DNA of 24,350 nt from NCBI GenBank assembly GCA_003552565.1, contig PUNB01000251.1:1-24350 (forward strand). Direction: 5' to 3'. The first letter of the stretch is position 1, and the number at the start of each line of letters is the position of its first letter. Shown piece by piece: positions 1-7,599 of the stretch. The notes beneath the pieces were generated by a model that was not told where the DNA came from, made no database searches, and worked only from the letters and a program-made list of their open reading frames with translations. The position numbers and the translations under genes are program-made. This DNA is from Lentisphaerota bacterium. GTDB taxonomy: Bacteria; Verrucomicrobiota; Lentisphaeria; Oligosphaerales; PUNB01.

Positions 1-765
1 ATGCTGATCATCCTGCAGCAAATCCATATTCAAACCCACATATCGGTAATAGCAGGCAGAGTTGAATTCGAGTGTCCCTATATGTCCAGCTCCCTCATCG
101 CCAACAACATTCTTATCATCCACAGCCGAGAAAAAATCAATCTCATTGGCGGCTGAATGAGTCGAGACAGCATGACTGAAGAGGCCGGCTCCTTCCACCA
201 TTAAGCTATGGTCATCGGCCACCATTCTTCCAAAAATCGCGATGTCCGCCGCGTCTTTTACTTTTGTCCCGAACTGCTTTACCGCTTTTGCGGATTTAGC
301 ATTGACACTTTTCAGAGCCTTGTCTCTATCCGCTTTACTTGCATCCGGGTCATAAGCGACAAGTAAATCATCACTGAAATCGCTTTCAAGCATGGCTTCG
401 ACAACACCTTGCAACTCATCCGGCGAGAAATACAGCAGGGTTTTAACATTCCCTTTCTGGGCATCGTCCAGTTTGCCGATTGCATCAGCAGCAGCCATAG
501 CCAATGCTTCGGCCCGCGCTTCATCCTGCCCTTTGTCGAGGAATGCTTTTTTCAATTCCCTGACAACAAAGCGTGTCCGTTGACCTCCGAAAGCATGCGG
601 CGCAAAATCTTTGGCTCTCATACGAATAGGCCTTTTCCAGCACTGACTGGATATGCGGGCTCTTTCCGCACCGCCGAAAACAGCGGATTTCGGAGCGCCT
701 ACATCGTCACGATTTAAACAGGTCACCGGAAAAGACTGAAGGATGTGTAATTCGATCATATTCAT
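1..765 (-). CDS. cas7e: Cas7e (Cse4/CasC), Cascade backbone subunit, C-terminus cut by window edge
   Basis: Backbone subunit of the type I-E Cascade complex; in this family several copies polymerise along the crRNA spacer. I translated 255 codons without a stop from ATG at 765 to the window edge. The N-terminus begins MNMIELHILQSFPVTCLNRD and continues with GAPKSAVFGGAERARISSQC, the typical opening of Cse4/CasC proteins. Residues around 206-215 (MVEGAGLFSHAVSTH region) are also family-like. Family members are about 350-370 residues, so roughly 100 residues lie beyond position 1. The start is supported by an AAAGGA ribosome-binding site just upstream. It follows cas6e after a 129-base gap, the largest between genes inside this cas operon. 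A second in-frame ATG at 759 is possible. Family assignment is secure; the incomplete end is a window effect, not evidence of a broken gene. Confidence 0.93.
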   Translation of the reverse strand, partial: MNMIELHILQSFPVTCLNRDDVGAPKSAVFGGAERARISSQCWKRPIRMRAKDFAPHAFGGQRTRFVVRELKKAFLDKGQDEARAEALAMAAADAIGKLDDAQKGNVKTLLYFSPDELQGVVEAMLESDFSDDLLVAYDPDASKADRDKALKSVNAKSAKAVKQFGTKVKDAADIAIFGRMVADDHSLMVEGAGLFSHAVSTHSAANEIDFFSAVDDKNVVGDEGAGHIGTLEFNSACYYRYVGLNMDLLQDDQH

Positions 766-894
766 AATTTTTTTCCTTTATTGTTTTTGAGTCCTCTCTG
801 CTAATCAATCAAGCTGCGGCAATAACGGTCTCACTAATTGCGGATTTCTGTGAAAAACATATCCATCATTGAGAGCCCTTATTGCTGTGCAATG

Positions 895-1482
895 TCACTC
901 CCAAGGCCGCAGCATCAGCATGCCGAATCCGAAAGCTTTGGCCGAGCCGATACCATTGGAGAAGGCATCAATAAATAGGTCGCGATCCACTACTGAAAGA
1001 GCGCCTTTGAAATCCACAGCGACATGTTTTCCGCGTCTGGAGTTTTTCACAAAGAATTCATCCATGGGGGCGCCTATGACAAGTTCATTCTTTTCTATAT
1101 CAAAACCATTCTGTGCCGCTTTTCGATTAATCCACTCAAGCAGCATATCTTCGCGGTAAAGACCAAGCCGGCGGCGATCCCGGCTTCGTCGCATAGTGGG
1201 ATTGGCCTTGATTTGAAAACGGTATTTGGTGTGACGAAGAAAGGATTCAGCAATTTTTTTGGTTTCCCAGTGTCCCCACTCGGGGATGACCGGCTTTGTT
1301 CGAGACAACATCAGAACCGCCAGATCACGTTTCACGTCATCGACCCGAAACAGGAAATGATTTTTCTCATCGTCATGACCGGGGAACGATTCCCATAATT
1401 TCCGGTGCCAGGCATAGGCATCGCTGATACGCAAGCGCGCCGCCTGGCTTTTTCCGAGCGTAATACGGGTCAAATAGTTCAA
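895..1482 (-). CDS. cas6e: Cas6e (Cse3/CasE), crRNA-processing endoribonuclease, TTG start
   Basis: Metal-independent RNase that cuts pre-crRNA in the repeat stem and stays bound to the 3' hairpin as a Cascade subunit. The 195-residue protein opens with MNYLTRITL, has Tyr23 and His26 in a YAWH motif matching the catalytic Tyr/His positions known for CasE proteins, an FLFRVDD segment near residue 43, and the C-terminal glycine-rich GIGSAKAFGFGMLML motif typical of the family. The start codon is TTG (1480-1482), overlapping the cse2 stop as TTGA. It is supported by a strong AAAGGAGG ribosome-binding site a few bases upstream. The gene lies before cas7e, whereas in the canonical I-E order cas6e follows cas7e and cas5e. 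Length is at the short end of the family but complete. Confidence 0.93.
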   Translation of the reverse strand: MNYLTRITLGKSQAARLRISDAYAWHRKLWESFPGHDDEKNHFLFRVDDVKRDLAVLMLSRTKPVIPEWGHWETKKIAESFLRHTKYRFQIKANPTMRRSRDRRRLGLYREDMLLEWINRKAAQNGFDIEKNELVIGAPMDEFFVKNSRRGKHVAVDFKGALSVVDRDLFIDAFSNGIGSAKAFGFGMLMLRPWE

Positions 1483-2000
1483 GACCTGCCTCCTTTCGAC
1501 GGAGCCGCATTTTTATTCGCGGCGACCCCCCAATAAGCCGCCGCCCAGTCAATCTTAACATTCGAACGTTCCCACAGACAGATATCACAAAAGAGTTTGC
1601 GGTGATTCACCGCAATATTCTTTGCCTTCGCGGCCCGGATAACATGAGGAATCATCCGGCACAGTTCATACATATTATCACAGGTCAGCAGCCTGCGGAA
1701 GCGCCCCTCGAATGACGCGAGCCCTTCCTTGTCCCAGGAAGGGGCAAGCTCGCGAACTGTCGTGCCAAGATTTCCCTGTTCCGCCGTGAGCGGCTGCGTC
1801 GCGAAAGCGGCGCAAACCGTCTGAATCGGCAGCCTGCTCCAATCTCTGTTTAATTCGCACCAGGGTGCTATATGCGGCCAGGCGCGGTATTCACGAGCCG
1901 GGCTGAAGCCGCACCGCAGATCAGCCATCACGCCGCGATCATTTTCATTTCTGTGGAGAAAATCCAATAGATTATCGGCGCTTTCTTTAAGTGTACTCAT
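1479..2000 (-). CDS. cse2: Cse2 (Cas11e/CasB), small subunit of Cascade
   Basis: Small alpha-helical subunit, normally two copies per type I-E Cascade, that stabilises the displaced strand of the R-loop. The 173-residue protein fits the usual 160-200 range. It contains the recognisable segment DRGVMADLRCGFSPAREYRA at about residues 21-40, matching the family pattern of Gly/Asp, Ala-x-LRRG and a following proline, and is rich in basic residues in its C-terminal half. An AAAGGA element lies about 10 bases before the ATG at 2000. The stop overlaps the cas6e TTG start by four bases, indicating translational coupling. It is separated by 76 bases from the upstream HEAT/nuclease-like gene. Cse2 proteins diverge strongly, so part of the identification rests on position in the operon. 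Confidence 0.85.
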   Translation of the reverse strand: MSTLKESADNLLDFLHRNENDRGVMADLRCGFSPAREYRAWPHIAPWCELNRDWSRLPIQTVCAAFATQPLTAEQGNLGTTVRELAPSWDKEGLASFEGRFRRLLTCDNMYELCRMIPHVIRAAKAKNIAVNHRKLFCDICLWERSNVKIDWAAAYWGVAANKNAAPSKGGRS

Positions 2001-2076
2001 CTTTTGCGTGTCCTTTCCACTTTATTTCGATGTCATTGTCCGCTGCAAGACGAAACGTCGCAACGCAAGTAAGTCG

Positions 2077-2946
2077 TCATGCTTTCAAATTATCAAGCTT
2101 CTCCAGCAGCAGTTCTCTCATGCGGGGTTTGTCCTGGGAATAAAGAGAGATCAACCGTTTCCACTGCTGCTGGTAGAGCTGCTGTTTCTTCATCATGCCG
2201 ATTTTGTAATCGGTTGTCTCCATACCCCAGTATTCCACATAAACATCGTATTCCGGAAGATAGAAATCCGGACGGATGGCATATCCGTCGAGGATGCGGA
2301 AACGTTCGTCATATCGGTAGCGAATATTTTCTGAATTGAGGATATCGCAGATCAGTCTTTCGCCGTCCGACTGGACCCAGGTGCCATCTTTAGCGCGGAT
2401 ATTTTTTTGCAGCTCGACTTTTGTCTCGTAATTGCGCCGTTCCAGAAAGACTTCATCAAAGCAGTAATTGCAGAAAGAGCGCTGAAACTCTTTCCGGGAG
2501 CGTACGTACTCATCATGCTCCAGTTTCACACCGCAGCGCTGACAGCAATGTTCAACCCGACGCTCTTCGATTCGTCTCGCTTCTTCAATGGTTTCAACCG
2601 CCCGTTTAGCGCCGTTCTGATTATATTGTGTTTCGGCGGGGTTGACCGCCATATCGCGAAGATCGGAGAGCGCTTGTACGGCATCTTTGCCGTAAGCTTT
2701 CAGGGCGTTTACCGTATATTGCCGGACCTGGGGAAAATCATCCCGCAGCAGCGGCTGCAACGCGTTCACCGCTTTCGGCGCGTCTGCCAGTTGCGCCAGT
2801 TTGCCGATGGCCGAGGCCGCCAGGCGACGAACCTGGGCCGCGGGCGAGGCTGTCAGGCCGATAAGTTCCGGCAGCACTTGCGGATCGCCTGAATTTCCGA
2901 GTTCCACAGCGCATTTTTTATGCTGTTTTTCTATCTCTTTGTGCAT
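2077..2946 (-). CDS. HEAT-repeat, zinc-finger and PD-(D/E)XK nuclease-like protein inside the cas operon
   Basis: Not a standard type I-E component. Three parts can be read in the 289 residues. Residues about 10-125 are helical HEAT-like repeats (for example AAQVRRLAASAIGKLAQL and FPQVRQYTVNALKAYG). Residues 135-162 contain CxxC pairs (C135, C138, C159, C162) expected to bind zinc. Residues about 190-289 resemble a PD-(D/E)XK/Vsr-like nuclease fold, with GERLI (E196), RPDFYLPEYDVYVEYWGM (D227, E238) and Lys253/254 as candidate active-site residues. The start at 2946 overlaps the 3' end of cas8e by 29 bases and the gene sits between cas8e and cse2, so it should be co-transcribed and probably translationally coupled. 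Role is inferred only: an accessory DNA nuclease recruited to Cascade or Cas3, or an unrelated defence gene lodged in the operon. The domain reading is by eye. Confidence 0.8.
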   Translation of the reverse strand: MHKEIEKQHKKCAVELGNSGDPQVLPELIGLTASPAAQVRRLAASAIGKLAQLADAPKAVNALQPLLRDDFPQVRQYTVNALKAYGKDAVQALSDLRDMAVNPAETQYNQNGAKRAVETIEEARRIEERRVEHCCQRCGVKLEHDEYVRSRKEFQRSFCNYCFDEVFLERRNYETKVELQKNIRAKDGTWVQSDGERLICDILNSENIRYRYDERFRILDGYAIRPDFYLPEYDVYVEYWGMETTDYKIGMMKKQQLYQQQWKRLISLYSQDKPRMRELLLEKLDNLKA

Positions 2947-4396
2947 GGTTTTTTTCCATGTTGGGCAGCTTCAACCTGCTCTGCCCGATGGCGAAGGCCT
3001 GAATCTGTCTCGGCGTGGCCGCCGGGCACGCCGCCTGATAAGCGGAACGCATGGCCCTCCGCAAGAGCGGAGTCCACTTGTCATCCAGCGATGTAAAAGC
3101 ATCATTGGCTGACTCAAGCAGACAATCATAATGCTGATCCAACCACGACCAGAAATGGACGCGGGCTTTGGAAACAGGAGCTTTTTCCATTTTCATAGTC
3201 CTGGCGTATTCTTTCACACTGGCCAAAAGATTGGATTCGGCCTTTTCCGCATGTTCAACTCCGCCTTGATATTTTCCCAGGGCTCCTTCGTTTCCCAGCA
3301 TGTCGGCGGGCACGTTAAATGACCACTCTCCAGTATCCAATATTTTACCTCTGTCAACGGCTAACCCGCCAGTCCATATATCCAAAGATTCAGATGTTGA
3401 TCGGCGCTGCAGGTGCCGGAACGCCAGAGGTCCGCCTTTTTTGTTTGATTTCAGCGATAAAATGGAATTAAGCTCACGCCATGGATGTCTGTCAAGTGAT
3501 GTGGATATATAAGCGAGTCTTTCATCCCGTTCAACAACAGTGCCGGCAGTTTCCCGACATTCCGGCAGTTTGGGATAATTCAATCCGTTTGCCAGTGTGA
3601 AAGTTCTACTGCCTTTTTCCAGCAGAACGGCGCGAGAAAGGGGCACCAGCCGGCCGAGATAGGTAGTGACGCTTTTTCGCAGTTCCGCGTTATCCCTGTC
3701 AGTGCGATCCAGTTCCCAAACTGGACGCCCCCATCTAATATTGGCCAATTCGTCAATGGCCGCGCGAGTCAGCATATTGACATGAACAGTCGCAAGCATG
3801 TTGTTTCGACGAACGTAAGAATGAAGCAACGACCCTTCTATACAGGGAGCGTGTTCACTCTCTCCGGGGCCTTTTTCTTTCCCTGGCTGAGTAGATTTAT
3901 CACCCCATTTTGTGACCCCAATTTTGCCGCCGGGCGAATTGTTGAGAAAAGTCACAAGCATTAAAGCGATCCAGCGGTCATCATGGAGTCGTCCGGCCGG
4001 GGAAGCGGCATGATCAAACAAACAGGCGTTATTGCCGCTTGACAGACCAAAGTCAAGTTTATCCACAGTCGCGTTATGGCTGGCCTTCAGAGTGGGAACC
4101 TGCATAAAAGGATTGTCGCCATAAAGATTGAATTTTTCTGTATGCTCAGTCAGGTATTCAAGGCAGGCATCCGGAATATCCTTTTTACACGCGCTCCACT
4201 GATCTTCATTCTCCGGTCCGTTTAACGCGGTTTGAGCTATACAGATTAACAATCGCATGAGGGCGACACGCTGGTGGGGCGGAACGGCAAGGTCAATTAT
4301 ATGATCGGCATCGCGGAAAAAGTTTTCAAGGCTTACTTTTTTCACCTCCCCGCTTTGATAAAGCACAGGGAGCCATTCACCAGTCACTAAGTTCAT
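2918..4396 (-). CDS. cas8e: Cas8e (Cse1/CasA), large subunit of Cascade
   Basis: Large subunit that recognises the PAM, helps open the target and recruits Cas3. I place the start at 4396 (MNLVTGEWLPVLYQ), giving 492 residues against 502 in E. coli, because GGAAGGAGAG lies seven bases upstream and the N-terminus then matches the usual Cse1 opening. An upstream in-frame ATG at 4450 would add 18 residues but lies deep in cas3 and lacks comparable support. Family-like segments include NPFMQVPTL near residue 97, NNSPGGKIGVTKWGDKS in the middle and the WGRPVWELD region. The start overlaps the cas3 stop by 20 bases and the 3' end overlaps the following HEAT/nuclease-like gene by 29 bases. The frame is intact throughout. 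Confidence 0.93.
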   Translation of the reverse strand: MNLVTGEWLPVLYQSGEVKKVSLENFFRDADHIIDLAVPPHQRVALMRLLICIAQTALNGPENEDQWSACKKDIPDACLEYLTEHTEKFNLYGDNPFMQVPTLKASHNATVDKLDFGLSSGNNACLFDHAASPAGRLHDDRWIALMLVTFLNNSPGGKIGVTKWGDKSTQPGKEKGPGESEHAPCIEGSLLHSYVRRNNMLATVHVNMLTRAAIDELANIRWGRPVWELDRTDRDNAELRKSVTTYLGRLVPLSRAVLLEKGSRTFTLANGLNYPKLPECRETAGTVVERDERLAYISTSLDRHPWRELNSILSLKSNKKGGPLAFRHLQRRSTSESLDIWTGGLAVDRGKILDTGEWSFNVPADMLGNEGALGKYQGGVEHAEKAESNLLASVKEYARTMKMEKAPVSKARVHFWSWLDQHYDCLLESANDAFTSLDDKWTPLLRRAMRSAYQAACPAATPRQIQAFAIGQSRLKLPNMEKNHAQRDRKTA

Positions 4397-6995
4397 TAAA
4401 CTCTCCTTCCAATTCGACATCATAATCACTGTATGGTTTAAATATATCAATGTCTTGACCTTTATGCAACCTTAAAGATACTGATAAAGATGATATTCGC
4501 TGCAGACCTTTTTCGCTATCATAAGACAGGCCGATGTTTTCCTCGCCCGAATAAAGTGTGCCATCGTCTTGTCGGGTGAGGATCATTGTTCTCGCATCCA
4601 GATTTTTTCTAAGCCAGGCTGGAGGAGAAGCGGTGTGCGGCAATAGATAAGCCGGCAGGGAAAGCATGTTGCTGCGGAGCGAAGCGGCCGCGTGTATATT
4701 GCGCTGAAAAGCTGACAATTCCAGCTTTTCGCCGCTTAAAAGCCAGACAGTCGCTTCAGATCCGCGGTCATCGACATCTCTAACAATAACCGCATCCTGC
4801 ATAGGGCGATCATTGTAGCGAGTCAGAGCTTTTTCATCATCTCGCCCAACGGGCATACCGTCGACACCCGCCTGGAAGGCGGCGGCCATGCGCCGCAATC
4901 TGTTTTCCGTCTTTTCCTGTGCCTGGCGTAATTGTTCCCAAGCGGGCGGTTCAGCAAAGCCGGCTTCATAAGTGTCATGGAGCAGTTCCCTGACTTGCGC
5001 GGGAAGGGATAAAGTTCGGCCATCATAGTTTTTCCATACAGCATAACTTCGGCAAAGAATGTAAGGGGAATAAACGCGAGTATTGGGAACACCGAGACTT
5101 TCACATAATTGATCCGCATCAGCATTGTCTGACAGATGCCCGGTGATAATTATGACAGCGGGTTCTTCCAATGGACGATGTTCACGCTCATGCCGCCACA
5201 ATCTTCCCAGTCTTTGAATAAGCATATCCGTCGGAGCCAGTTCCGTGATCAGCAAATCGGCATCAATGTCCACACTCTGCTCAACCACCTGAGTCGCCAC
5301 TAGCACTGAGCCTTTTGTCCGAACACCTGTTTTACCGAGACGGCACATCCAATGTTCTTCTTTTCCCTCTCTATGCACTCCCAGAAATTTTGAATGCAGG
5401 AGTCCAATTTCAAAAGCCCCTTCGCCCATCTCCGCTTTAATCGTTCGATACCACTGCTGAGCTTGCGCGACTGTATTTGCCACGCACAAAACATTCGCTC
5501 CCCGCAAGGCGTTTTCGCAGGCCGCTTCCGCGACTTCCGGCCCGGACCATTGACGTAATTTTATCCGGATATTTTTGTCGGCAGGAGGCGGGGATGAATA
5601 GGCTGCTCCGTCCGGAGTGGTCAATAAAGGATATTCTTCCGAAGAAGACATGCTTATTTCTTTGGCCAGGTCCGCCCGTCTGCCGGCGGTAAGAGTGGCG
5701 GAAAGGATAATCACTGCGCAGTCCAGCTCTTTCAGCACTTCGACCAGAGTGTCAAGATGAGAGCCGGTGAAGACATCATAAGAATGAACTTCGTCCAGAA
5801 TCACCGCTTTTCCGGCCAGACCGAAGAGTCTAAGAAAAAAATGGCGTACATTGAGCACTCCCAATAAAGCCTGATCAACAGTTCCGACCGACAATGGATA
5901 AAGCAAAGCGCGTTTTAATGGATTAAACCAGGCCTCCACGTTATCATCGCTTTGTTCGTCAGCAGGACCGTTGTCGAGAGAAAAGCGCGACAGCCAGGCG
6001 TTGCCGTGAGCCAAGCGAGCGTTTCTCTCGTCAATGCAGATTTTCTGCAGGAATTCATTAACCCGAATATGAATCCGGTCACTGGTCAGTCGCGTGGGAA
6101 GGCCGAAATAGAAACCGGATACTTCTCCTTCTTTCATCAACTCATAAGCGGCAAAAAGCGCCGCCTCAGTTTTCCCCATCCCCGTGGGAGCCTCAAGTAC
6201 ATATACCCCGGGGGATTTGATATGAGAAACAAACTTTGCCTGCATTTGATTCGGCGGGAAGCCAAAAGCTTCTTCGAAACTGACATCCGACCGCATCCGC
6301 GCTTTCCGCCAGCCGCAAAGCGAAACAGCCTCTTGCGCGCGAATTTTTAAGTACGAACCTTCAAGTTCCTGTCTTTCCTGTGAAGAATCAAAAAGGGCTT
6401 CGTCTGAAGCGATCCAGTCGGCGACACATACCAAACCCGCCAGCAGCATTGTCGGCATTCCTTCACCCGGCTGAGCACCCAGTTCACCAAATTCATCCAC
6501 CATACAACGAATGAATTTACGCCGCTCCTCCCGCCATTCCGGAGCTTCCGTAATATAATCGTCTGTGATTTGATTTTTTTCTTCCCGGACACCATGATGT
6601 ACACCGGCGACCTGAGCTACCTGCGGAACTCGTTTTCCGTCCCCATAAACAGCCGATAAAGTTACCTCACTGACACCCGCATGGTTCTCGTCAAAAGTAC
6701 TGTAAAAAGCGGCCAGAGGATGATTTTTCTGAGCCAAGTTCTGCCGGAAATACTTCAACTGAAACCCAGGCGAAATTTTCCCGACATCATGCAGAGCCGC
6801 CGCCAATACTGGGTTATCCCCCAAACGGCAAACAAGCTTATCAGGCAAGTGTTGAAGCAGGGCGGCGGCGACCCATCCGACTGTTCGACAATGTGTAACC
6901 ACCGATACCCCCGGATATCCCCTGCTGTCAGTTTTTCCCCAGCATTTATCAAAAGACAAACAAGGCGCAGGTTGATGATGCTTGAATCTACCCAT
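4377..6995 (-). CDS. cas3: Cas3, HD nuclease-SF2 helicase of type I CRISPR interference
   Basis: Single-strand nuclease and 3'-5' helicase that Cascade recruits to degrade targets. The 872-residue protein is full length. The N-terminal HD domain keeps His35, His69-Asp70, Lys73, His105, His133-His134 and Asp193 in family-like contexts (ALHDVGKI, AGVHHG, CVADWIASDE). The helicase part has a Walker A motif APTGMGKTEA at about 269-278, a DEVH box near 400, SATL motif III, and QRLGRLWRHE motif VI, followed by the C-terminal domain. No catalytic residue appears lost, so interference competence is plausible. A weak AAGG element precedes the ATG at 6995. That ATG overlaps the stop of a possible 34-codon upstream reading frame as TAATG, and the gene overlaps cas8e at its 3' end. 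Confidence 0.96.
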   Translation of the reverse strand: MGRFKHHQPAPCLSFDKCWGKTDSRGYPGVSVVTHCRTVGWVAAALLQHLPDKLVCRLGDNPVLAAALHDVGKISPGFQLKYFRQNLAQKNHPLAAFYSTFDENHAGVSEVTLSAVYGDGKRVPQVAQVAGVHHGVREEKNQITDDYITEAPEWREERRKFIRCMVDEFGELGAQPGEGMPTMLLAGLVCVADWIASDEALFDSSQERQELEGSYLKIRAQEAVSLCGWRKARMRSDVSFEEAFGFPPNQMQAKFVSHIKSPGVYVLEAPTGMGKTEAALFAAYELMKEGEVSGFYFGLPTRLTSDRIHIRVNEFLQKICIDERNARLAHGNAWLSRFSLDNGPADEQSDDNVEAWFNPLKRALLYPLSVGTVDQALLGVLNVRHFFLRLFGLAGKAVILDEVHSYDVFTGSHLDTLVEVLKELDCAVIILSATLTAGRRADLAKEISMSSSEEYPLLTTPDGAAYSSPPPADKNIRIKLRQWSGPEVAEAACENALRGANVLCVANTVAQAQQWYRTIKAEMGEGAFEIGLLHSKFLGVHREGKEEHWMCRLGKTGVRTKGSVLVATQVVEQSVDIDADLLITELAPTDMLIQRLGRLWRHEREHRPLEEPAVIIITGHLSDNADADQLCESLGVPNTRVYSPYILCRSYAVWKNYDGRTLSLPAQVRELLHDTYEAGFAEPPAWEQLRQAQEKTENRLRRMAAAFQAGVDGMPVGRDDEKALTRYNDRPMQDAVIVRDVDDRGSEATVWLLSGEKLELSAFQRNIHAAASLRSNMLSLPAYLLPHTASPPAWLRKNLDARTMILTRQDDGTLYSGEENIGLSYDSEKGLQRISSLSVSLRLHKGQDIDIFKPYSDYDVELEGEFNELSDW

Positions 6996-7099
6996 TAAAA
7001 AACCTTAATCATTTCAACAACCGCCTTCCTGATATCAGGATGAACTGCCATTGCTGGAGGTTTGCCATCCTTATTCAAGCGCGAACCTGCCGATCTCAT
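6995..7099 (-). CDS. Possible 34-residue leader or remnant ORF overlapping the cas3 start
   Basis: Too short for routine gene calling. An ATG at 7099 opens 34 codons that include HPDIRKAVVEMIKVF and end in TAA, which shares its last base with the cas3 ATG (TAATG). The same frame is open further upstream to a stop inside the end of the DtxR-family gene. The composition looks protein-like, but there is no clear ribosome-binding site. It could be a leader whose translation couples to cas3, the tail of a decayed gene, or chance. I do not recognise a family. Confidence 0.25.
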   Translation of the reverse strand: MRSAGSRLNKDGKPPAMAVHPDIRKAVVEMIKVF

Positions 7100-7125
7100 C
7101 AGCCGCGCGGCATCGATGCGCGAAT

Positions 7126-7599
7126 TCAGTTTAGATCCTTAGTCTCCCGTTCTCCGAGAGATTCAGCCAGGTAATTCTGAAAGCCCGCCATGAGTTCCGC
7201 CCCCTGGGAAGATTCCTGCACGTAAGCCATGAATTCAGCCAGACGGCGGAAGGCCTGGGGGCCCAGGGCGTGCTCGATGCGACAGGCGTTTTCGTCGGCC
7301 GTTTTAACATCCAGATAGAGCACCGAGATCATGAACTGGCGAATCAATCGGTGCTTTCTCTCCACTTCCCGCGCCGCCGCTTCTCCCTTTTCGGTGACGG
7401 TGGCGGTCCGATAGGGATGATAATTGACCAGGTCTTTTTTTACCAGGCTCTGGAGAGCGGTGGTCACGGTTGATTTGTGGACTCCCACGATATCCGCGAT
7501 CTCCTGCACGTGCGCATGCCCCTGAGCCTGCTGCAAACGCCAAACCGCTTCCAGGTAATCTTCCAGTTTGTTGGTGATCTTAGTGTCGGCATTCATCAT
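7126..7599 (-). CDS. DtxR/MntR-family metal-dependent transcriptional regulator
   Basis: Metal-sensing repressor of iron or manganese homeostasis genes. The 157 residues contain a winged helix (VQEIADIVGVHKSTVTTALQ at about 31-50) and the helical dimerisation/metal-binding domain; there is no C-terminal SH3-like domain, so the size fits the MntR branch. Candidate ligands are Asp14, Glu17, His83, Cys106, Glu109 and His110. Asp at the first position is MntR-like, whereas Cys106 in the ACRIEH motif is DtxR/IdeR-like, so the metal preference is uncertain. The ATG at 7599 overlaps the glycosyltransferase stop as ATGA, indicating coupling. It is the last gene of the pheS operon before the cas genes. 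No metal transporter target is visible in the window. Confidence 0.88.
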   Translation of the reverse strand: MMNADTKITNKLEDYLEAVWRLQQAQGHAHVQEIADIVGVHKSTVTTALQSLVKKDLVNYHPYRTATVTEKGEAAAREVERKHRLIRQFMISVLYLDVKTADENACRIEHALGPQAFRRLAEFMAYVQESSQGAELMAGFQNYLAESLGERETKDLN

